Numbered from the stretch's first letter, positions 23,893-35,217 are shown. The stretch is DNA of 64,000 bases from Agelas oroides (GCA_949130485.1 OX422183.1:11754543-11818542); one strand, 5' to 3'. Notes: generated from the letters alone by a model not told the origin. A program made the numbers and translations.

Positions 23893-24345
23893 TTATCGAA
23901 AGACCACAGGTTTTGGTCCCTTTAAACTCCCGACCCGTAGCCATCTACAGAAAGGGCAGGACCACTCCCTGTCTAAAGCTTTCTTAGGTTCTGACACTGC
24001 CGGGCACTGCTTGTACAGAAAGGACGATGATGGCAGGTCAAGGCCACTGTCTCTTTTGGGGAGGTATAGGAGGTTGGGGTTGGCAGACTTTGCAAGGCCT
24101 GCCCACCGCTTGAGGAATCTTGTAGCCATTGCCTCCAACTCATGCTTCATCCATGATATAGAAAACTCATGGATAGTGAGGGGCCAGTTGAGCCTAGGGC
24201 AGATACCAAGCTTATACAATTTCTGGCACCGTGTAACTGGGCATCTGTCAACTGCCTGGAGCATCCGGCAGAGGGCTTGTATCAACTGCTGACAGGTTTT
24301 ATAGTATGCTGACAGGGTAGAATAATACGTTGAGGATGCATGCAT
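23893..24345 (-). pseudogene. Non-LTR reverse transcriptase C-terminal fragment
   Basis: The minus frame is open for 150 residues. It reads MATRFLKRWAGLAKSANPN then LLYLPKRDSGLDLPSSSFLY. This K-W-x-G-L-x-x-S-A-x-x-x-x-L-x-L-P pattern marks the thumb/post-RT region of LINE-like polymerases. Neither the catalytic palm nor the 3' end of an element is present, so this is a truncated copy. Family beyond 'non-LTR' is not assigned. Confidence 0.6.
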
Positions 24346-24364
24346 GCAGAATTCAATAATACAT

Positions 24365-24715
24365 TAAGTGGCTGCCATCCATGAAGTGTGGGTGATACTG
24401 TGTACATTTTAGGAAACAAGGTCCAAATCATCAGAATCCTGAAATTAACTTAGGAGTTCTGTTCCCACAGTGAAAGTTGATCTTTCTCATCTCTATTTCC
24501 TATCTATGTCCCACAACTATATACCTCAACTATGATGGACTGTAATCCAGAAGCTGGTAAGCTTGTACGTACCACATTTGCAAGTAGTGGACTCATAACG
24601 AGATTAGTCTATTTAAAACATTTATGGTTCCCAAACACAAGTAACATTGAATGAACTAAATGGGCCCTTGCTAGCAGAGAGCCTGTGCATTGCTACTGTT
24701 GGTAAGTAGAATCAT
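24365..24715. repeat. Third-copy fragment of the receptor intron (matches 9735-10065)
   Basis: Shares CCATCCATGAAGTG, TGTCCCACAACTA, GGTAAGCTTGTACGTACC and TGGGCCCTTGCTAGCA in order with 9735-10065, with many substitutions. It shows that more than two copies of the unit once existed. Confidence 0.75.
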
Positions 24716-25384
24716 TTATTGATGCTTGGATATGGTTATTTCTAGGAGCTTAGTCATATCTCCATAACCTTACTGTTCATGGTTGTTACCTACACGAGAG
24801 GGCTAAGGCTAGCTTCATTTCCAGGCTCCCCTGCCCTGGAATATGAATATGTGAAGAGAGTTGGGTATGAGCCTCATGTGAGCATGACATAGCTAATTGG
24901 AAAAATGTGCACGTTGTTCAACCAACTTGGCATTCAATGCTTGGTGTGTAAGATATTGACTCCCCACTAGTCCATTGGGTACACCCACATGCAATTAATG
25001 TCTTTCTACCCCATATCCTTGCATGTGATAAAAGTTACCAGGCTCTCTCCACCAACACAATTTCAATGTTCATGTTCCAAAGTGGGGAAGCATGGGAATG
25101 AGGCTAGGCTAAGGCATAAATTGTAATCTAAGTTGAACTTGTAACCAACATACCCTATACGAGAAGCCCTTGGTGAGAAACTAACATCCAGTAAAATAGT
25201 CACTGAATGTTGGCACAATCCATTTTAGCAGTGAATTCTGGAGTGCAGTGTTATTTTGCAAACAATAAGTTGGTTCCTAGCTGAGAGAGTATAATATTAC
25301 TTTACAGTTACAGTGTATACTCTATTGCTCAGAGCATCTTGCCTCACGCTGGAAATAAATGAATTTAGATGTTGTGAGGCGAAA

Positions 25385-25465
25385 ATAGAGGAAATTAAAA
25401 AACCCAGAACACCTCTGGTTTGAGCCACCAGTGCTCTGCCACTGAGCCACAACAGCCGGACAACC
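25385..25465 (-). repeat. tRNA-like / SINE head
   Basis: On the minus strand GTGGCTCAGTGGCAGAGCAC is a good tRNA D-arm/A-box match, followed by a paired CTGGT...ACCAG anticodon-like stem. The T arm is degraded into a run of T, so it is not a working tRNA. Confidence 0.45.
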
Positions 25466-26245
25466 ACCAGCCCTCACAATCCTCTATATGTGGTACTGAA
25501 TGCCTCAGTCGCACAAAGGCAGCCACTCAGTATGTGCCGTCAGAACTCTGTTGGGGGTCGACAGGAAAATTCTCTCCATCAGGAAAGAACCCATGCTGAG
25601 TGGTTTGGATATAACAACTTGAGAGAATATTGTCTGCATGAGTGTATTCCTAATACATAAATCTGTTGACCATTTTGCCCAGTCAACAGTGCAACCAGTA
25701 TCATAGTTACTGTAGAAGTAGATAGCTACTGTCAAAGACAACTCATGCCCTAGCTGAGATATGACTGCTTTGATGTAATCACCTCACTTGTTATGAACAC
25801 AATGCTAAAAGGAGAGTCCAGTTACCATGGCGACAGAAATTCTTTGGGTTTTATCCCATAAATTGTACATGTACCCTATATATAGCTCACCTGAGAATCA
25901 CGTATTCAATTAAGCATTAGCCCCAACTATATACCGAAAGTTTTCGAGTGGGAGTTATATGCTTGGGGTCCACATACATGCTTTGATCAAGTGCGTAAGG
26001 AAACACACAATACACCTATGACTATGTAAAGACGTACATACATTTCACCAGTTGCAAACAAAAGATTTTATGCAAATCTTATTTCAACTTGTCTACTGTG
26101 TATTAAACTAAAGTCCAGGATTTAACAATATGTTATCTTCCTCTAAGTGATAGTATCCACAACGTGATAGTTCATGATGTATCATGAGTGGATAGCCACT
26201 GCTGCAACTCCTGCAGTTCAGATTGTATACATGTGTTTGGAAGAA

Positions 26246-26331
26246 ATTACAGATTCCTCAAGGATTGGAACAATCCGATGAGGAGGAAGGATACCGGAGA
26301 ACAACATAGTCATGCAGTTAACAATGCGGTA
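26246..26331. repeat. DIRS right ITR, outer part
   Basis: Contains AGATTCCTCAAGGATTGGAA and ACAACATAGTCATGCAGTTA. Its reverse complement is found in the internal complementary region at about 29745-29830. It stops at AATGCGGTA where the LINE begins; the same string continues uninterrupted in the left ITR. Confidence 0.8.
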
Positions 26332-26344
26332 AGTAAACTCTCAC

Positions 26345-27427
26345 ATGCAGGGTGCTTGCTCTGACCTGAGTTCTACATACTCTCCTAGGCCTAACCCCCT
26401 TAGCCCTCCTGCCTCTTATTCTAATTCTAATTTGAATCTCTGTCATCATGTAAATACTGGTGCACTTTCAATAATGTACTTTAATGCTCGTAGCCTTATC
26501 CCTAAGTTTGATGAACTGTGCTTGTTGGTTGAAACACATCAGCCAGACATTGTGTGCATCGTTGAAACCTGGCTGGATCATAATATCTCTGACAATGAGA
26601 TTTACCTTCCTGGCTTCCAGTTGTACCGGCTTGATCGTAATCGTCATGGTGGTGGCGTACTCATGTATGCCCAGCATAATCTCATTGTGAATGTGTTACC
26701 CTCACAACTTCAGAACAATGTACCTCACAACCTGGAATTTTTACCTATTTCTAGATCTGTTAGACACAATCATTTTAAAGTTGGGATCGCTCTTTTTTAT
26801 AAGCCACCCAGTGCTCCTTCACTTATTTTTGATACTCTTTTTGAGATCATGGAAAATTTGAATATTGCACAGTTTTGTAATTTTATTTTTCTAGGAGATT
26901 TTAATATTAATTTTAATGATCCTTCACACCATATGTACTCAAAACTTTGTAACATTTCCCAGCTTTTTAATTTGACACAGGTTGTGAATGGTTGTACTCA
27001 TACTAGCCCATTCGGTAACCCTGCACTCATTGATCTTGCTTTCGTGTCCTCACCAAGCCAAATTTTGGATTGTTGTGTTATCCCTCCCATTGCTAATTCG
27101 GATCACAATGGTCTCAAGATTAGGGTAAACTGGAAGCCAAGTGCACCACCACCGCAATCTGGCCAGAACACAAGGACAGTATGGCATTATGCTCATGCTG
27201 ACTTCAACAAGGCTAGAGAATTGATACACAACACTGAGTGGAACACTATATGCACATCAAATGATGTCGATACTTGTTGGGTGAAATGGCAAAACACCTT
27301 TTTGTCAATTATGGAGGAAAGCATTCCCAAAAAAGTACTTCCACCTCGTCACCGCAACTTACCCTGGTTAAACAAAAAATCTTGTAAAGTCAATGCGACG
27401 ACGAAATACACTATTCAGAAGGGCTAA
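26345..27427 (+). CDS. LINE endonuclease domain (exonuclease/endonuclease/phosphatase fold)
   Basis: 360 residues. It nicks target DNA to prime reverse transcription. The usual motif series is present: NARS (residues 47-50), E74 in VETWLD, GDFN (184-187), LIDLAFVS (about 228) and the terminal SDH (252-254). All catalytic residues expected for the family are therefore there. The frame is lost at about residue 345, inside a run of A at 27374-27379 (AACAAAAAATC). The continuing frame is the reverse transcriptase ORF, which overlaps by 35 bp. In relatives both domains form one polypeptide, so a one-base change in the A run is the likely break. The true start is unclear because the element is 5'-truncated. 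Confidence 0.85.
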   Translation: MQGACSDLSSTYSPRPNPLSPPASYSNSNLNLCHHVNTGALSIMYFNARSLIPKFDELCLLVETHQPDIVCIVETWLDHNISDNEIYLPGFQLYRLDRNRHGGGVLMYAQHNLIVNVLPSQLQNNVPHNLEFLPISRSVRHNHFKVGIALFYKPPSAPSLIFDTLFEIMENLNIAQFCNFIFLGDFNINFNDPSHHMYSKLCNISQLFNLTQVVNGCTHTSPFGNPALIDLAFVSSPSQILDCCVIPPIANSDHNGLKIRVNWKPSAPPPQSGQNTRTVWHYAHADFNKARELIHNTEWNTICTSNDVDTCWVKWQNTFLSIMEESIPKKVLPPRHRNLPWLNKKSCKVNATTKYTIQKG

Positions 27428-29273
27428 GAAGTCTGGTAACCCACTTCATTTTGCAAAGTTCAAGCATGCAAGAAATAAAGTGGTGTCCGATATGCGCTGT
27501 GCTAAGGCTGAATACTTCAGAAAATTGAACCCTTCAAACAGTAAGCAGTTTTGGAAGTCTCTTAAATATCTCAATAAACAGTCATCTTCCATACCAACTC
27601 TAAACCACAATGGTTCTGAGTATTGCACTGATCCAGAAAAAGCCAATGTACTGAATTCCTACTTTAACAAATGCTTTAATCACACTGTTCCTCCGATATC
27701 CCCATTACCGTCTAATGATGAAGCTGTGTACACATGTCCCCCTGACATTCTTTGCACTGTTGAGGAAGTCCAACATATGTTGCAGAAACTGGACACTGGA
27801 AAGGCTAATGGACCTGATGCCATTTCTGCCCGCATGTTGAAGCATACTGCTAGTGCTATAGCACCCTCAGTGACTGAATTATTCAACCTTTCAATTCGCA
27901 CTGGTCAGCTCCCCAAGGACTGGAAAGTTTCTTATGTAGTGCCCATTCCGAAGCGGCCTGGGGCAAAGTCTCCCTCAGACTTCCGGCCCATATCCCTACT
28001 GTCAGTCCTGAGTAAAGTCCTAGAAAGACATTTTCACATGCTCATATCTGACCATCTATCTGAGCAATACCCATTATCAAATTGTCAGTGGGGCTTCCAA
28101 CCAAACAAGTCTGCTTTGTCTGCATTGATCAGCACGACCCATGACTGGTTGCAACAACTTGAAGCAGGGAATGAGATTGGTGCAATATTCTTTGACTTTG
28201 AAAAGGCATTTGATCGAGTACCTCATCAGCCTCTAATGTCAAAACTCATGGGCCTGGGCCTGGACCCCTATATCATGACCTGGCTACATAACTACCTAGC
28301 CAATAGGAGGCAGAGTGTTGTGGTGGGTGGTACAAAGTCTGCAAGTTCGTATGCGGTCTCAGGAGTTCCACAGGGCTCAATTTTGGGTCCTTTATTATTT
28401 CTCATCTACATTGATGATGTTACCTATTATGGCCCATTCTCTCCTGGAACTCGTATCGTTTTGTTTGCAGATGATATTCTTTTGTATCGCACCATTCTCT
28501 CAAACTCAGACTATTCATACCTGCAATCAGATGCCAACACAGTACAGGACTGGGTAAATTGTAACCACATGTCTCTCAACCCTTCCAAATGCAAGTTTAT
28601 GCTGATCTCACGCAAGCGTAACAGGATAAATAACCCCCCTATGATAACTATCAATGGCCAAATACTGGAAAGTGTCCCTACATTTAAGTATTTAGGCCTG
28701 TTGCTCACATCTGACCTGTCTTGGTCAAAACATATTGAAGGAGCATGCACAAAGGCAAAGAAAATCTTGGGCCTATTGTACCGTCGATTCTACCAGCACG
28801 CTGACCAGGATACTCTTCGCCAACTATATATATCCATTGTACGGCCCCACATGGAGTATGCAGCACCAGTCTGGGACCCACACTTGAGAAAAGATCAAGA
28901 TTTACTTGAAAGCACACAGAAATTTGCGTGTAAAATGATCACAAGAAAATGGGACAAAGGCTATGATGAGCTTCTGAACATGACTAACTTGCCCTCTCTT
29001 GCAGACAGAAGATTGTACCTTAAACTATGTTCCTTGTACAAAATTGTGCACAACTTGTCTTATTTTCCACCTAATATTATTGTACCTAAAGTCACTAGAT
29101 CGTACACAAGCACTCCTTTTACCTTGTACCAGCCCTTTGCACATACTAATTGTTTTTTAAAATCTTTTGTCCCTCACTGTGTATCACACTGGAACTCACT
29201 TCCAGAATCAGTTGTTTCATCTCCTTCCCTTGCAACTTTTAAACATTCACTTAAACAATATTATATGCACTAA
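27393..29273 (+). CDS. LINE reverse transcriptase
   Basis: 626 residues. It copies the element RNA into DNA at the nicked site. Motifs in order: SDFRPISLL (195-203), the first catalytic Asp in FFDFEKAFD (266-274), SGVPQGSILGP (323-333), FADD (358-361) and KYLG in the thumb. After the RT comes the usual LINE tail with MEYAAPVWDP and the ADRR-x-YLKL motif. No frame break inside, and it ends with a TAA 100 bp before the A-rich tail. With the endonuclease frame it forms a near-complete ORF2. It is the least damaged element in the window, which suggests a fairly recent insertion. Most like CR1/jockey-type elements; exact clade not assigned. Confidence 0.9.
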   Translation: MRRRNTLFRRAKKSGNPLHFAKFKHARNKVVSDMRCAKAEYFRKLNPSNSKQFWKSLKYLNKQSSSIPTLNHNGSEYCTDPEKANVLNSYFNKCFNHTVPPISPLPSNDEAVYTCPPDILCTVEEVQHMLQKLDTGKANGPDAISARMLKHTASAIAPSVTELFNLSIRTGQLPKDWKVSYVVPIPKRPGAKSPSDFRPISLLSVLSKVLERHFHMLISDHLSEQYPLSNCQWGFQPNKSALSALISTTHDWLQQLEAGNEIGAIFFDFEKAFDRVPHQPLMSKLMGLGLDPYIMTWLHNYLANRRQSVVVGGTKSASSYAVSGVPQGSILGPLLFLIYIDDVTYYGPFSPGTRIVLFADDILLYRTILSNSDYSYLQSDANTVQDWVNCNHMSLNPSKCKFMLISRKRNRINNPPMITINGQILESVPTFKYLGLLLTSDLSWSKHIEGACTKAKKILGLLYRRFYQHADQDTLRQLYISIVRPHMEYAAPVWDPHLRKDQDLLESTQKFACKMITRKWDKGYDELLNMTNLPSLADRRLYLKLCSLYKIVHNLSYFPPNIIVPKVTRSYTSTPFTLYQPFAHTNCFLKSFVPHCVSHWNSLPESVVSSPSLATFKHSLKQYYMH

Positions 29274-29375
29274 GTAACTTTATCTTATACCTAGGGTACA
29301 ATTAATATTAGCTAAGCTATTTTGTACCCATTGCTTACGCAAAAATTTTATAAAAAAAAAAAAAAGAAAAAAAAA

Positions 29376-29430
29376 GTGCCTTGTATGCTCAATCTGACAG
29401 CAGGGTTCAAAGTTTAAAATGTTATGCAAT
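29376..29430. repeat. DIRS right ITR, inner part
   Basis: GTGCCTTGTATGCTC...GTTATGCAAT is the reverse complement of 35218-35276 with a few differences. It resumes the ITR directly after the LINE's A tail. Confidence 0.8.
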
Positions 29431-29740
29431 AATACATAATCCCCCATTATAAAACTCTGTGTGCGCTCTATTCTCCCGCCGTTTGACTGCGATAAGACCT
29501 AAAATGTTTATTCCGACAATCAATTGATCTCCTAAAATGATTATTATTATTACACCAATGATAATCATAATACTAATTGTTCTTGAAAACTTCATCAGTT
29601 GGATTATCAATAATAATCCTTGTAACTGGAAATCCTTCCTTGATAACAATGTCTTCACTTAACTGCAATCCTAAAAACCTGTAGGACATAAAAGCGGAGA
29701 TCAAGATAACCAGTGGGATGGGCTAATAAATAAGGGTGGG

Positions 29741-29880
29741 GAACTGACTATGTTGTTCTCCGGTATCCTACACCTCCTCATACAATTCATCCTCCTCATC
29801 GGATTGTTCCAATCCTTGAGGAATCTGTAATTGTACTTCGGAGGTTCCGGATACCTACGAACAACATAGTCAGTTAACAA
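29741..29880. repeat. DIRS internal complementary region
   Basis: The left half (29745-29830) is complementary to the outer right ITR, and the right half (29831-29880, ATTGTACTTCGGAGGTTCCG) is complementary to the outer left ITR. Its own edges are also inverted (CTGACTATGTTGTTC and GAACAACATAGTCAG). This is the hallmark that separates DIRS from LTR elements. Confidence 0.8.
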
Positions 29881-30450
29881 TGTGGTATCGTTCAAAGCTT
29901 ACTAGTTCATCCTTGCGGACACTCCAACACCTTTTGGCCAAACTCATTACAGTTGACAGGCCTCTGATAGAATCTCCTGAAATTAGATACCGAACTCCAG
30001 TCGGCCTCTTCAGGATATCTGTTGTAGACACCCCCATCCTTTTGGCCTTGGAGGTTGCTGCACCTCTAGTAGAGTGTGCTGCAAACATGGAGATATTAAT
30101 CCCAGCTTGTGCCATGAGTGATTGGAGCCAGTGCCCAATTGTTGATGCTTTCACTGGTGCATGTGGTTTACGGACCGACAGAAAAAGACATGACATTTCT
30201 GTAAACGCAGTTGTTTGGTCCTTATCTCATACGATTCTAAGGTTCAGACTGGACAAAGCTTCTCATCCTCTGGATAAGAAGGATAGAGTACCTCCTTTGG
30301 TGGAGCTGATCTTCTTGTCCTGGTATAACAAACTTAACTCCCTCTCTCAAGTGTGACCTAAAGCGTAGGTCCAGACTAGCAAGCTCTGAACACCTGTCCG
30401 CATTACTCAGTGCCATTAACATGGCTAATTTGTGTGAAAGCATAGAAATT
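29870..30450 (-). pseudogene. DIRS tyrosine recombinase (broken)
   Basis: It would integrate the circular DNA copy. Two pieces are visible. 30237-30443 carries LAMLMALSNADRCSELASL, which holds the first catalytic Arg with the R-x-x-E-L motif. 29870-30196 carries HSTRGAATSKA, the H-x-x-R box. A frameshift lies between them near 30200, and another after ILKRPTGV, just before the region where the nucleophile Tyr should be, so that Tyr cannot be pointed out. The gene follows RNase H closely and ends at the internal complementary region, as in other DIRS elements. Confidence 0.75.
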
Positions 30451-32410
30451 GCCGATCGAGCAGTATTGATTGCTGTACTGCTTTCCTTCCTGATACAGCT
30501 TGGTGAGGTAATCTAGGACCACATTCAGAGGGGCTGAAACCGGATCAGCTTGTCGTTGAGCACACCAGCTACTCCACCGTCTCCAGACACTGGAATAGGC
30601 TGATTCCGTTGATGTTCTCCATGACATCTGCATGATTGACACCACTCTGTCTGAAAGGCCTTTGCGCCATAAAACTCTCCCTGATACAGGCCATGCGGCT
30701 AGTGGAATATGTCCCTGCTGAACAAGTGGGTGCGGCTCTCCCTGAGGATTCAGTATTATGTCCATCGTGTTGGGGAGCAAGATTGGTGCATCCTGTAGAC
30801 TCTGGAGCAATAATGGGTACCATACCTGGTTGCACCACACTGGTGCTATTACTACAGCCTCCACCTTCTGCCGGTTGATCTTCTCCAGGCAGCGACTGAG
30901 AAGTGAGAATGGTGGGAACAGATAAGGATAATGATCTCTCCATGAGATTGACAGGGCACCGATTGCTATTGCTGATGGGTCCAGTTTCCAGCTGCAATAG
31001 GTTGAAAGCTGAACATTTGTGCGCGACGCAAAGAGGTCTATTGAGAAAGGGCCCAGCCTGTCTTGGAGTTGTTGGAAGATCAGAGGGTGTAGCTGCCAAT
31101 CGCTGCAATCCTGTGTGTGCCGCGGGTGCCAGTCTGCTCTGACATTCAGCTTCCCGGGGAGGTGTTCTGCATGGATGAATAATTCCTCTCCAAGCACCAT
31201 TTCCAAATGTGCACTGCCAGATTGCAAAGTGTCTCTGAATGCGTCCCCCCCCCCCCCCCCCCCACCCATTCTGTTGAGGAAGGCAATGGCTGTCACATTG
31301 TCTAATAGCAGGAGAATTGCCTTGTTGTGTGTGTTGGTGGCAAAGGTCTTGAGGGCCAGAAATGCTGCCAGTAACTCGAGGTAGTTGATGTGGTGTGACC
31401 TCTCTTGTGGTGCCCATGGTCCATGCTGGTGTTGTTGAGACTCGCTCCCCATCCCAGCGTTGATGCATCGGATTCTATCACCATGTCCCACTGCATTATT
31501 CACATCGACCTGCCATTGCGTCTGGGGAGTTCTTGGAGCCACCAGGTTAGATCCTGCCTCATGTTGTCTGAGATTGTCACTACAGTGTTGTAGTTGTGAC
31601 TGTGTCTTAGTGCTGTAATCTTGGCTCTCTCCAAGTGGTGGTAATGCAGTGGGGCTGCCAGAACTGCTGGATGAGTGGATACCATTGAGCCCAGCAGTTG
31701 GGATAGCTTGAGAATGGTTGCCTGTCCTTGGGCTAGGGTCTCTCTGATCAGGCGTTGTATGGACTGGATCCTGGGAGTTGGCAAGGAGATCATCATGGTA
31801 CATGAATCCAGGCAGAACCCCAAGAAAATCACCCTCTGAGTGGGTGTTAGAACACTCTTGTCGAGGTTGAGGATAAACCCCAGATTTGTCAAGAGATGGA
31901 TTGCTGTTGCTAGGTGGGCTCAAGCTTCCTCCTTGGAGCTTGCCATGATCTGATTCCCAGCCTCCTCAGAATTGCCACCACCGGCATGAGGAGCTTCGTG
32001 AAAATGTAAGGGCCGCTGGAGAGCCTGAAAGGAAGTGTGTCAAACTGATATGTTTGGCTCTGCCATTGAAACCTCAGAAGATGTGTGTGTGCCTGATTCA
32101 TTGGCACTGAGAGATAGGCATCCTTCAAATCGAGCTTTGTTAGCCAGTCTCCTCTTCTCAAAAGCCCCTTCACAGTCCTGATACCCTCCATCTTGAAGTG
32201 GTGCTGGGCAATGTGTGAGTTGAGGTCCCAAGGTTGATTATGGGGCGCCAAGACCCATCCGCCTTGGGAACTACGAAAATTGGACTCAGAAATTCGCCTG
32301 GAGAGGCTTCGACTGGCCTGATTGTTTCTTTTTGCAACAGTTTGTCTATCTCTGCAGTGAGCGCAGCTGATTTTTCCCGATTGAGGGCTATGGGTGGCGC
32401 TGGGTGATGC
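30403..32410 (-). pseudogene. DIRS reverse transcriptase - RNase H (broken)
   Basis: RT motifs on the minus strand: SPIFVVPKADGSWRPII (about 32330-32280), FKMEGI, LRRGDWLTKLDLKDAYL with the first catalytic Asp (32170-32130), LPFRLSSGPYIFTKLL (about 32010), then LGFILNLDKSVLTPTQ of the thumb (31880). RNase H shows VIESDASTLGWGAS (about 31475) and INYLELLAAFLALKTF. The stretch that should hold the second catalytic motif (aromatic-x-D-D) is missing: LGIR runs straight into IMASSKEEA near 31955. Frameshifts occur near 32230 and 31950, and a C tract at 31245-31263 adds a run of Gly inside RNase H. The 506-residue frame at 30403-31923 holds RNase H and the linker to the recombinase. Confidence 0.8.
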
Positions 32411-32768
32411 TGCCTTGGTGTGGATGTTCCAAACTGTATTAGCTATCTATAGTACAACCATTTCTCACTCTTCAATTTTCCCACGCTGTCGCTTAATACA
32501 ATTTATGACTTATGGCATTTGGTTACGCCCCTCAAGGGTCGGGCGGGATGTCGTATTGTACCAGACCCCTTTTCCTCTTTGTGAGGGGTGGAGTCTGGGC
32601 ACGAGACTACTGCTCCAGAGTCACTCTGGTCACTGATGAAAGGTAGAACCTGGGAATGAGGCTAGTCTCAAACCCAGTTCATCATTTTTTTGGCCAGATG
32701 CTGGAGCTTCCAGTCAGGCAGTCAAAAAAGTTTACTGTCAGTAAACACAGCTTTTGTGGTAAAAGGTT

Positions 32769-35136
32769 CTATGAGCCACCAAGCTTGGTCACCTTAGCCT
32801 CGTGCATCCCCTTATTGTATTTAGGATCCAGGGGCCATTGGTTGTGGCTTGCCAGTTTGGGAGGAAATGCTGAAGTCTGGCTCCCACGGGTCGTTGAGCT
32901 TCCTGCGATATCCATGTCTAGGGATATCCCCAGACCTGGGAGCAGAGTCTGGGGAAGGGCGTGTAGCACTTCTAATACTTTCTCTGTTGGGGTTTTTGGA
33001 CTGATGGTGATGCGGGCAGTCGTGGCTCGTGGAAGATTGGTTTTTGGCCTGGTCGGTTGTACTGATGGTAGCTTGTCTGGTTGTACGACAGATAGGGACC
33101 TCTGATGGTGTCCCTGTTTTGACCTGCATACTGTGTGTATGGTTGAAAATTCTTGCCCCACCTGTCCCCGTACTTGCCAAGGGGGCCCTTTCAAAAAAAA
33201 AAGGATGGTCTGGGGCCCCGTCCTCTTGTTGGGAGGGAAGCTATTTTCCTTTTTGTGTCTCTTAGTAATAGACACAGCTTTGTCTAGCGCCGTCTCCTTC
33301 TCAACCATTGAGGTGAGCTTTGATTGGAATTCCTCACCGAACAATGCAACGTGTTCTTCTTCGTTGAGAACTCCTCTGAACCAAACTTACTCCAGGAGGG
33401 ATCAATTGCTGTTAGGATCTTCTCCCTTCGGAACTGTGAAGTGAGCTTTGAGGCATTCCCGACAAGGCAGATTGTACGTTGGATCAAGCTCAATGCCTCA
33501 GTGGCGGGGACTGCTATGTCTGGGTTGTCCTTTAGTCCTGCATCCAGGAGATCCCGCCAGGCTGCTGTGAGTGGCCTCAAGATTGCCAAGATTGTTGCCT
33601 GGATCTTTGTCAGCTGTGCTTTGCCATCTTCTGCCATGTACTTGTCAACCTTAGGTACTGTGCATACCTCTGCGTCTGGTCTTGGGTGCTCCTTGAACAG
33701 AGCCTCTCGCTCTTCCTTGGTCAGACATCGCCTCAGGTGTTTAGAGAGGTATGTCTCCACTGATTTGGGAATCACAAAGGTTCCCTCTCTGTTCTTTACC
33801 AGCTCTGTAGGATCAAAATCAAGAACGTCCCCTGACTCTGTCTCTGAGCCGTCCAGGGTTTCACTTGCGTCCCACTTCTGACGCTTCTCCTGAGGTTGGG
33901 GTGTGTCCTCTAGAGGTCCCTTAGGTGCTCTCCTGGGTGTGGCTGGAGCACTACCCCCCTCAGTTGAGGAGTCCCTCCTGTCTGATTGTTGGGGTGGTTG
34001 TCTTGCACTGCTATCTGCCTCCTCTAATAACGCGTCTCTGAGAGACTTGCCTACCGGGCGAAGATTTAATTATTATAATGTGTGCATATCAGTGGTCACT
34101 AGGACACACCTTTAGCATGTCGTGGTCTACCAAGTGGCCGTTTGCCACGGGGCTCTGTTCGAGCCGTAGACCCCTCTATATCTGATCCTTCCGCAGCTAA
34201 TCCCCTGGATGGTGTTTCTGCGGAGTAAAGGGGTCTGCCGAGAGCGGATCTTGCCCCTTTTGACACAATAGATTGTGTCTCTGAGTTAGAAGGCCCGCCG
34301 AAAGTGGCTGTCGGCCCCTCAGATAACTTTCCAGAGCGAGGGAGTCTGCCGAGAGCGGCTGTACAGTGGCGTAGGAACCGTAGCGGCTTTGGCCGCTACA
34401 CTTTTTAGGCCGCAAATTAATATTCATAACGTTACTATAATAGCTAAAGCTAACCTCGTTCCCTGGGAACGAGCCTAAGCTCAAACAGCCTCTTCGTTGC
34501 ACCAGTCTCATATGCAGTTACATGCGTACATTTCCGCTTAAAGTACACACACAAAAGCAATCAAAATCTTGGCAGTAAGATGGTTTGGTACGAGGCTAGT
34601 GCACATTTTCACAGAGACTACTACAAGCGACGAAAGCTGGGCGGTCTCCTGGGAACAACGACAAAGTCAGTACGTATAATCTTACTGTTTTCCAAATATT
34701 TTACTGGACGGTTGGAAGGTCTGAAAGATTATACCCTTGAAAAAAGGCTTTATTTTGCAGTCTAAAGGTACACAGTTTGAAAAAAATTGCTAGGCGCGGC
34801 GAAATTATTTTACATTTTTCCGCCGCGCTTCGCGCGGTACAACATGACCTCTACACTTCAAATTTGCTTCCTACGCCTATGCTGTAACCCCCTGATGCTT
34901 GGCCCTTTTATCTAGAGCCTCGTCCTCTGATGACCCTGTCTCTTGGTCGCTCCAGGCGACCTGATTGTCGTCACGTTCCCCGGTGGCATCGTTGGCCGTT
35001 CGTTCCATCCATTCCTGAACACGCGTCTACGTGCTCCTTCATCCCTCGGGAGACTCTCTAGGATCTCGTCTATCTCCTCCATGGTATAGAGGTCGCAACG
35101 CGTGTGTTGGCCACGTAACAACCTGAAGAAATTCAC
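32769..35136 (-). pseudogene. DIRS Gag-like ORF (broken, with an inserted element)
   Basis: Three frames make up one former ORF: 34912-35136, 33284-33775 and 32769-33344. The middle piece (MIPKSVETYL..., then MAEDGKAQLTKIQATILAIL) has the look of DIRS ORF1 proteins, which coat the RNA. A frameshift near 33378 shifts to the frame with LTSMVEKETALDKAV. Between 34120 and 34360 three related units (GTCTGCCGAGAGCGG) suggest a repeated peptide region. A 510-bp element splits the N-terminal part. No zinc knuckle is seen. Assignment rests on position and resemblance. Confidence 0.6.
34374..34883. mobile_element. CAGTGGCGTAGG inverted-repeat element inside the DIRS gag
   Basis: Left end CAGTGGCGTAGGAAC; right end is the inverse with a short extra stretch (TTCCTACGCCTATGCTG). 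Gag-like sequence resumes on both sides. TA (or CTGTA) flanks both ends. Non-coding. The ends are similar in style, but not identical, to those of the CAGTGGCGG element at 11314. Confidence 0.55.
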
Positions 35137-35217
35137 TCTCAGACCCCACTAGGAGAAAACAACCGCCGTCTTGAGCAGGAAAAATGGCGGAGTTTTATAA
35201 TGGAGGATGATGTAATT

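Larger units (their letters stand above)
26332..29375 (+). mobile_element. LINE (non-LTR retrotransposon), nested in the DIRS ITR
   Basis: About 3.04 kb, ending in an A-rich tail (29351-29375) and 5'-truncated before any ORF1. It encodes an AP-like endonuclease and reverse transcriptase of the CR1/jockey-like group. The insertion point is fixed by comparison of the two ITRs: ...AATGCGGTA on the left, GTGCCTTGTATG on the right. No clear target-site duplication is visible. Confidence 0.85.

Noticed and set aside
30569-31468. 299-residue minus-strand frame overlapping the DIRS RNase H region
   Set aside because: It is an out-of-frame shadow; RNase H motifs are in the overlapping 506-residue frame.
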